From NCBI GenBank assembly GCA_963669975.1, contig CAVLJG010000007.1, positions 66,827,075 through 66,891,074 on the forward strand: a DNA stretch of 64,000 nucleotides, read 5' to 3'. The number at the start of each line of letters is the position of its first letter. The first letter of the stretch is position 1. Shown in pieces: positions 57,597 through 64,000 of the stretch. The notes under the pieces were generated by a model. That model saw only the letters and a program-made list of their open reading frames with translations, was not told where the DNA came from and searched no databases. The translations under genes were made by a program, and so were the position numbers. Origin of the DNA: Acanthoscelides obtectus (taxonomy: Eukaryota; Arthropoda; Insecta; Coleoptera; Chrysomelidae).

Positions 57597-59589
57597 GAGG
57601 AAAAGAAGGTATTATGGAATATTGCAGGTGATTTGGAATACCTGGGTTTCTGCAAAGCCACTAGCTCCGTCTATCCAAAAACCTGCTATTTAGGTGGGAA
57701 AAGCGTAATTTCTGACATAAAGAAGCTAACCTGGTGTTTATATTACTCAGTTTGGCAGTGACTTTCGACAATACGAACATGTGCATTTGCAAAGTTTTTT
57801 GTATTGAATCTGCATTTATTTAAGTCACCCTGTTAAAAAATGGTTTTATTTGTTTTAAGTGCTTAATTAGGGAACGTATTAGGTATGTTGGTGTATATAT
57901 TTTTGTTATTAGGGATTGAATTTGATATTTTTTTAATGTTTTTTAAAATACTGCAATGTTGCTAATTTGGAATACTACAGGTGAAGGTAATTTGGAATAT
58001 TCCATAATTCCTTCAATTTTTAGACTCTCAAGAAAAAAAGTTTTTTGTTGGCAAATAGGTTTTATATTGTTTTTTTAGATACTTATTCCATCGCCAAAGG
58101 CGCGTAGAATACGAAGGAAGTGGGATCCCACATATATGACAAATGCAATTGCCGCCGTTCGGGAAAAAAGCATGGGCTACTTAAAACCTTCGCAGCATTT
58201 CAAGGTGCCACGTTCGAAGCTGTTTAGATTGGTAGGTGAGCAAAATACCCCTATAGAACACCTAGTCGCCAAACCAATTGGACATAAACCAGTTTTTGAT
58301 GAAAATTTTGAGTCTATGCTAGTAGACTACGCCCTTAACATGGAAAGCAAATTTTATGGTTTGTCCCAAAGTGACCTGCGAAAAATGGCTTACAAGCTGG
58401 CTGCAAAAAATAACATTCCAAATCCCTTCACTAATAAAGCTGCATGGGCATGGAGATATTGGCTTAAAGGTTTTTTGCAAAGAAACAAAACTTTGACCGT
58501 GCGTAAGCCAACAGGCACATCGTATGCTAGAGCTCATGGTTTTACTAAGGAACGCATGACTGAGTTTTATGACATTCTGGACAAGGTCTATGACGAAACA
58601 AAATTTTCAGACGATATGATATTCGATGTCGATGAGACGGACCTCTCGATCGTACAAAGCAAACATCCGAAGATTATAGCGCGCCGAGGCAAGAAGCAAA
58701 TTGCTGCCATAACATCTGCAGAAAGGGATTCGCTTATTACCATTGTCGGATGTATGAGTCCTGCAGGAATATTTGTGCTCCCACTCGTTATATTCCCTAG
58801 AAAAAATATGGCAGATGCACTCATGAGGGGAGCCCCCCTGGGATCCATAGGTCGGGCGCATCCTTCCGGCTAGATTCAAACCTATTTGTTTACAGAATGG
58901 TTTCGCCATTTCATTGACTTTAAAAAACCATCGGAAAAATCACCAGTCCTATTAATCTTGGATGGTCATTACAGCCATACCAAAAATATTGAACTCATTG
59001 ATCTAGCAAGAGAGAATCATGTGACGTTAATATCTTTGCCTCCCCACTGCACACATAAGGTCCAGCCTTTGGACAGAGCTTTTATGAGCCCATTAAAAAC
59101 TAATCGATTAAGTATATCAAGTTCTCCATATAAAAGAGAACTGGAGGAGGCAGAAAAAAATGAAGCAAAGAAAGTGAAACGAAATATGGGTGCACACTGA
59201 ATGTGCGGATTATGAATCCGGAGTGTACATTTGCGATTTTTGCAAGTAATAAGCTATGCTTTATATTTTTATATTTTTTATTAGTTTTCGTTCGTTTATT
59301 TGTGTTTTTTAGGTAAGTTTTAGCTCATGTAAGGTGTAAGGATAAACTGCAGGTATTATGGAATACACTATTCCATAATACCTGCACGTTGCCTCGATAT
59401 GCCAAAATGCACATTTTTTATTAGATTGTAAATATTTTTTGTTGTGTTCGTTAGAATGTTAAATCTTTCTGTACTTTTTGAAAATATATGTTCCTTAACC
59501 GACATGCTTTGTTTTCAATGTAATTAGACCTATAATTGAATATTAACATTTTTTAAGTAAATGGTATTCCATAATACCTTCCTTTCCTC
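57597..59589 (+). mobile_element. Pogo/Tigger transposon with inverted tips and TA duplication
   Basis: Left tip gaggaaaagaaggtattatg, right tip cataataccttcctttcctc, each next to TA (57595-57596 and 59590-59591); 1993 bp. Several inner repeats of ggtattatggaata occur near both ends. It carries a damaged transposase on the + strand. Confidence 0.9.
58093..59230 (+). pseudogene. Pogo/Tigger transposase (psq helix-turn-helix, CENP-B-like, DDE_1), inactivated
   Basis: The normal start appears to be ATT in place of ATG (PSPKARRIRRKWDPTYM is open before the first ATG at 58136). Order: psq helix-turn-helix (TNAIAAVREKSMGYLK), CENP-B-type DNA-binding region (AAWAWRYWLKGFLQRN), first catalytic Asp in FDVDETDLSIV, second in LILDGHYSHTKN, third in HCTHKVQPLDRAF. 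TGG to TAG at 58870-58874 breaks the usual GW-I-Q-T motif. Near 59095-59160 an internal deletion joins the catalytic end to a PHD-like tail (VHTECADYESGVYICDFCK). It is non-functional as it stands. Confidence 0.88.
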
Positions 59590-59590
59590 T

Positions 59591-59985
59591 ATTATTGTAT
59601 GATAAAAATAAATTTGCCGGCAGTCGAAAAGCTGAGATTCACTGTAAATATTTTCTGAGGGATAACATTTCTTTTTGTTCAACATAACTTTCAAAATCCA
59701 CTTCTGCGTAATTTCAATCTTTTTATAATAATTATTCATGACTCGCCCCCATGCTAAGGTTCTGTAAGATAGTAATGATTGAACAAGGGCACGATATACC
59801 ATGTGTAGATATTTTTCGCTTAAAAAACTGCTGAAATATTTGACTTTCGGAATTTTCTTACTAAATTTTCAACATGTTTATTCTATCTTAGAAGGTTATC
59901 TATGAATACCCCTAGGTATTGGAAATTATCAACCCACTGTATGTTTCTGCAGCTATTCAACGTTTTAATTTGGAGTTATAGTGGT
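59591..59985 (-). pseudogene. LINE reverse-transcriptase C-terminal relic interrupted by the pogo element
   Basis: The - strand reads NIQWVDNFQYLGVFIDNLLR near 59920, then MVYRALVQSLLSYRTLAWGR, KKIEITQKWILKVMLNKKKC and SQLFDCRQIYFYHTII, where the pogo insertion begins. Stops occur upstream. This is the usual thumb and C-terminal region of jockey/CR1-like elements. Confidence 0.8.
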
Positions 59986-60080
59986 ATATTATAATACCCC
60001 CTTTAACAACTTGCATCAATAAAATCAGACTTTACAATTATTTCGCAAACCAGGGGTATTTTCGTCTAATGTGCTTAGAC
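59986..60080. mobile_element. Hairpin element FB-A, single end next to the SET exon
   Basis: taatacccc, caacttgcatcaataaaatc and gtctaatgtgcttagac match the right end of FB-A. It stops 15 bp from the splice donor side of the SET exon (exon end 60096). Confidence 0.75.
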
Positions 60081-60095
60081 TTATAAAATATTTAC

Positions 60096-60373
60096 CAGCT
60101 TTCCGTTCCTTAATTTCCATGCGTATCCACTTTCTGCCTCTTGTTTGGTCACCCGTCCTTCATACGGACCCATTTGCACTCCTTGCGGTATTCTCTGCAA
60201 AGTGAAGACGCCAAAACCGTGAATTTTGGAAGTGCGTACTTCCAGGAAACCTTTAGGGCAGGTTTTTTTTGCCCTATCGTTGGTGTTCATTTTGACAGGG
60301 TTGTCCTTCAAGAAGGTCAGCTTCCCACATACCTTGCAATTGTCGAGGCATTCCTCTTCGCAATTGTCACAAT
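60096..60373 (-). CDS. PRDM9-like gene: zinc knuckle and N-terminal SET exon
   Basis: Acceptor tatttccag before 60373, donor GTAAAT after 60096; 278 bp. The first AT completes a Tyr codon with T from the exon ending at 60438. It encodes the pre-SET zinc knuckle (CDNCEEECLDNCKVCG, then KLTFLKDNPV) and the start of the PR/SET domain (CPKGFLEVRTSKIHGFGVFT, then GPYEGRVTKQEAESGYAWKL). The YCxxC...C..C knuckle directly before SET and the GPYEGR and GYxW motifs are the PRDM7/PRDM9 arrangement. It ends in phase 0 to join 49214. The intron to the next SET exon is about 10.9 kb and contains the jockey LINE, pogo element, Tigger relic and hairpins. Expected role by homology: histone H3 lysine methylation. 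Activity here is inference. Confidence 0.92.
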
Positions 60374-60437
60374 CTGGAAATACGATTGAAATACAAGCAT
60401 AGTCGATGAAATACGTGAAACAGCGGGATATACTTAC

Positions 60438-60521
60438 AGATATATCTGTCGTCATTAGCCTCCTCAGGCTCGTGATAATCTTTTCTGGGCACAGAGCGCT
60501 TCGGGTACTTTTTAGTCGAAA
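60438..60521 (-). CDS. PRDM9-like gene: exon preceding the zinc knuckle
   Basis: Acceptor caatttcag before 60521, donor GTAAGT after 60438; 84 bp. Two bases complete an upstream codon, then STKKYPKRSVPRKDYHEPEE and ANDDRYI, then T (with AT gives Tyr). The acidic DDxYIYC lead-in to the knuckle matches PRDM9-type proteins. The intron between this and the SET exon is only 64 bp (60374-60437). An upstream coding exon ending in phase 1 is required; the only such candidate in the window (56247-56571) lies on the wrong side. Confidence 0.88.
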
Positions 60522-60554
60522 CTGAAATTGATTTTTGGTGTAATATTGACCATA

Positions 60555-61808
60555 GTCTAATCATATTAGACGAAAATACCCCTGGTTTGCGAAATGATTG
60601 TCTGGCTTTATTGCATGCAAGTAGTTCCAGATGGTATTTGAAACAGGGATTCATACAATGGGTAACATACAACATTTTTATTTATTCATGAGACCCACAA
60701 AATGAGACTTCGCGTTAAAAGATCCGACTAATAGCAAAAAAGTTATGGCCGAAAACCGAGGCAAACTGCATGGTTTGGCACTTGTTCGTAACGCAACGAT
60801 GGTTTCTTGCAGATACTTCTAAATAACCTCAACAAAATTGGAGTAGATTGGTGAAGTAGTTTTTGAGAATTTCTAATTGTTTATCCCGAAACACCGGCCA
60901 TCACTACTAGTTTATTGAGCGATATACAGGGTTAGTAAAGAGGGCATTTTATAGCTAAGTACCCTAGTTTACCGATATGAATCGTAAACCATTCCGTAAG
61001 ATAAACGTTATTTTTATGCAAAAAAGTGTGGGTTATGTTGTTTCTTTTGAACAAATTCAAGCATTTCGTATTTGTGAGTAATTCACAACAAAAGATGATA
61101 GTCACATTCCCCTTGTTCTGAAATGTGTATAGTAACGTATGTTTTTCGAATATCGTAGCGCATTTGTTCAATTACTCACAAATACGAAATATTTGATTTC
61201 GTTTAGAAGAAAAAAACGTAACCTTTGTCTTTCGCATAAAAATAACATATTTAACTTTTGGAGCGGTTTGTGATTCATATCGGCAAGGTAAACACGTGTA
61301 TTTTGCTATTAAATACTGTTTGAACGAACCCTGTATATTGCTCAATAAACTAATAGTGATGGCCGGAAAACAGGTATTTGGGATGAACAATTAGAAATTC
61401 TCAAAAAACTGCTTGACCAATATACTCCAATTTTGTTGTTGTTATTTAGAAGTATGAATCCTACGGATTTGAAGAATTTCAAGTAGTTGCGTGAAATTAT
61501 CGTCGGATTACCAACAAGTGCCAAAACCTGCATTTTGGCTCGTTTATCGACCATAACATTTTTTCTATTAGTCGGATCTTTTTACGTGTGGTCTCATTTT
61601 GTAGGTCACATAAATATCGAAAAATCTTATATGAAAAGTATTTTCGTTCCTGCCAAAACTTTCGATTGAATCTCAAAAAAAACACGTTTTCTCATTCTTT
61701 GTTGTCAAATAAAATGCGTCCATGTCTTAAATACCCCCTTGAACAACTTTGCACCTATAAAACCAGAGTTTACAACTATTTCGGGGGAATTTGATAATAT
61801 GATTATAC
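60555..61808. mobile_element. Hairpin element FB-A, full-length copy
   Basis: Starts gtctaatcatattagac and ends near tatgattatacta; 1.25 kb. Arms include gcaagtagttcc/ttgaacaactttgc, atgagacccacaaaatgaga with its inverse near 61595, and the inner ttattgagcgatatacaggg/ctgtatattgctcaata pair. It starts 33 bp beyond the acceptor side of the 60521 exon, so that exon's branch-point region is close to or inside it. Confidence 0.8.
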
Positions 61809-63075
61809 TACCAAAAGATTCAAAAATTAGAAAATACAGTGGGGACTGATGTAATCGCGAAAAATATCGAAAATGTTGAATTATGTTTTTTCTGAGTGTT
61901 ATAATGACATGTACATCATGGAAAACCATATCATTAATTTCCGTCGGTTTGTCTGTTTGTCTGTTGATCGGTCTATTTGTCTGTCGTGTGCAGTGGTGGC
62001 AGAGAAAATGGTCAAGAACGAAACAAAAAATTGAAATCGCTTAAACTTTGTTCTTTGACGTTTCAATGGCTCCAATCATTTCTAAAAAAAGTTGAGGGTG
62101 TAAAAAAGATGTCATCTTGCAAACTAGGACGCAAACAGTCATTCCACGTTTGCTCACTAGGATCATTGTGAACGTCCATCTAAGGAGGAATCACACGACT
62201 AAACTACACGCATTATTGGTTGCATATGTTTTGTGAGGCCAAATGGTCCTTGTCTGTACAAATGGTCCTTGTCTGTAGTTTTTATCTATGAGAAGAAAGT
62301 TGGTTGAATAGCAAGATCGCATCTGGATGATAATGTGTATTGGTCTGCATGTGTATAAAATCAGTGATATTTGCTGTGTGAGAAAACCATTACTGAATAT
62401 GCTTCCAATGAAGTATATATTGGCTGTGCCCGGCGGGTTATTTTTATGTTGTGCTTTCTGAAGAGAGGTTATGTTCAAAGTTATAAATTACGAAAAGCTT
62501 AGAAGAATTACGGGAAATCATCACCGCGCCCGCGTTGTGTGTAATTACTGTTAGTACGTATATGGCTTGTAATTCGACAGTGTACAGTGAATATAATTAT
62601 TTCTTATCTTTCTCATTTTTGAAATTCAGCGAATATGTATATGTAATTTCCAGAATGGATAAGCAAAAGTGGATGCGATTTGAGACAAGAACCCAATGTA
62701 ATTATCATCAACACATACAACCTACAGCTTAGACCTCCAGTAACGCCATCTCAGAGGCAGATTTTACATCACATCAGAGCCAAAGATTGATAACAAGCGT
62801 CATGCCGTTTAGGCAACACGTACAACTAAGCGCTAAGTAATTCTTGTAGAAAAACCTACATAATGTCAAAAAAAACAGCATAATGTCAACAAAAATCGGC
62901 ATAATGTCACTTTTGAAGATACGTGAAACCCGTGCCGGTGCGGAAGCTGACCGATCGAAAGTCAAAAGCAGTACATTTTATATGATTTATAAACTTCATG
63001 GTTCATTTAATATTTATATTTAAAATATTGAACAAATAACAGAACCCAATAGAAACTCGGACAGAAAAAATGTTT
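61809..63075. other. Dispersed repeats, no gene seen
   Basis: 61890-62110 relates to 49400-49560. 62280-62440 is the inverted copy of 1-165. 62850-62925 holds three imperfect copies of a unit near GCATAATGTCAACAAAAATC. No exon with PRDM-like phase was found. Confidence 0.5.
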
Positions 63076-63080
63076 TGGTC

Positions 63081-63420
63081 TTACAATTGAAATCTCTTCT
63101 TTCTAGCTTTGACAGCTGCAAACTCAGAAATAGCTTCATCAAAATGTATATTTTGTATTGCCTCGTGTTCGATGACTAATACACCAAGATTGCTAAGTCG
63201 CGATTGGGTCATTGTTGCCCGCACATAGTTTTTTATTAATTTCAGTTCACTGAGACTTCTTTCACATGAAGCTACGGACACGCAAACCGTCATGAACAAT
63301 TTTAGTGCAATCATAAGATTTGGAAGACATTCTGTAAAATTCCATTTTACAATAAGCTCTAAAAAATCTAGAGATACCCAATCAGAAACTGTAACATTAG
63401 CGGCTTTTAAGTGTCTTCAC
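63081..63420 (-). pseudogene. hAT transposase C-terminal (dimerisation) relic
   Basis: The - strand reads LDFLELIVKWNFTECLPNLM, IALKLFMTVCVSVASCERS, ELKLIKNYVRATMTQSRLSN and LGVLVIEHEAIQN. This is the VASCERSFSxLKLIKNYLRSTM block of the hAT C-terminal dimerisation domain. Upstream frame breaks near 63420-63540 leave only the tail. Confidence 0.85.
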
Positions 63421-63744
63421 AGTCTTGGTATTTCCAAAAGTAGTTCTGTTTCTGAGACATCATCAAAATCCGTAAATTTGGATGTATCTAATTTCACTTC
63501 TTCGGTATTCTCTATCTCGAACAATCAATCTAGGTCTTGAAGAGACGATCTTGTCTGGAGTTCAACTCTGAGTCGGTCAAGACAGTCCAACATATTTTTT
63601 TAAAGTTTTTCCTTCAGTGTGAGTCCTGCATCACTGGCCATCTCGCCAACCACCCGATTTTTACGACGAAGTCGTCTTTTTGTTGGAATATCGTAATCTT
63701 ATGATTTTTGGGGGAACCGCCGCATTCTAGATAGAGCTGATCTA

Positions 63745-63978
63745 GTGCTTGTGGAGGACTCACCATGTGGGTGTCACCCCAAAAAAGGTGACACCCGACA
63801 CCATCGGCAAAATGTGCAATGTATGCAACCCGGCAACGAAGTGCAACGGCGAAATCTTTGTGAGTGGTTACTGCAAATGCATAATCAAAATGCAGATTTT
63901 ATTGATTTGGTTTTGTGGTCAGATGAATCGCTTTTTACGAGGAGTGGAACCTTTAATTCCTATAATGAACATATTTGA
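63745..63978 (+). pseudogene. DDE transposase fragment (LWSDESLFTRSGTFN block)
   Basis: The + strand reads MQPGNEVQRRNLCEWLLQMH, then DLVLWSDESLFTRSGTFNSY and NEHI before a stop. The Asp of SDES is the first catalytic residue in transposases of the insect DUF4817-associated/Tc1-like group. Upstream and downstream parts are absent or outside the window. Confidence 0.75.
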
Positions 63979-64000
63979 AAATCCCCGTTTCTACACAGAT

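Noticed and set aside
1..64000. CRISPR arrays, operons, prophage or bacterial contamination
   Set aside because: Spliced exons, SINE/LINE/MITE content and AT-rich intergenic DNA are eukaryotic throughout; no regularly spaced direct-repeat array was seen.

Overview
This is a gene-poor, transposon-rich, AT-rich stretch of a metazoan nuclear genome. It is most likely an insect: the repeats are insect-style Tc1/mariner, pogo, hAT, jockey-type LINE and tRNA-SINE families. The order is not settled by the sequence. There are no operons, CRISPR arrays or bacterial features. Coding sequence is in exons with GT..AG borders. Most long open frames that are not transposon-derived are low-complexity or hairpin sequence.

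Two host genes are visible. (1) At the left edge, + strand, three phase-consistent exons (361-702, 863-1083, 1500-1679) encode the C-terminus of an HMG-box factor of the BBX/bobby sox family and end in a stop. (2) On the - strand, running from about 60.5 kb down to 24.5 kb, is a PRDM9/PRDM7-like gene. It has a linker exon (60438-60521), a zinc-knuckle plus N-terminal SET exon (60096-60373), a middle SET exon (49102-49214), and a SET C-terminus plus two C2HC fingers exon (44256-44591). It then has three complete, tandemly arranged, phase-compatible candidate last exons (36773-37391, 26322-26940, 24552-25173), each encoding six C2H2 fingers and its own stop. A broken fourth piece lies at 25711-25790. 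Differences between the last exons are concentrated at the DNA-contacting helix positions (-1, 2, 3, 6). A further N-terminal-type exon (56247-56571) sits out of order inside the SET intron.

Layout. 0-1.7 kb: BBX 3' end. 1.7-22.3 kb: intergenic transposons (hairpin elements, an intron-containing Tc1-like element at about 6.9-10.2 kb, LINE relic, mariner with a nested element, second Tc1-like relic, dimeric SINE). 22.4-44 kb: a segmentally duplicated block of about 12 kb period that carries the finger exons together with their transposons (hAT MITE, SINE, hairpin ends, CCCCGATAACAC-ended elements, mariner). 44-61 kb: SET exons interspersed with LINEs, pogo/Tigger elements, a TA-flanked hairpin element and a well-preserved 5'-truncated jockey LINE with a 10-bp target duplication. 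61-64 kb: more repeats, a hAT relic and a transposase fragment.

By homology the PRDM-like protein would bind DNA through its fingers and methylate histone H3 through SET. The exon arrangement suggests one SET module could be joined to any of three finger arrays by alternative splicing and polyadenylation. That is inferred from splice phase only; no transcript evidence is available here.
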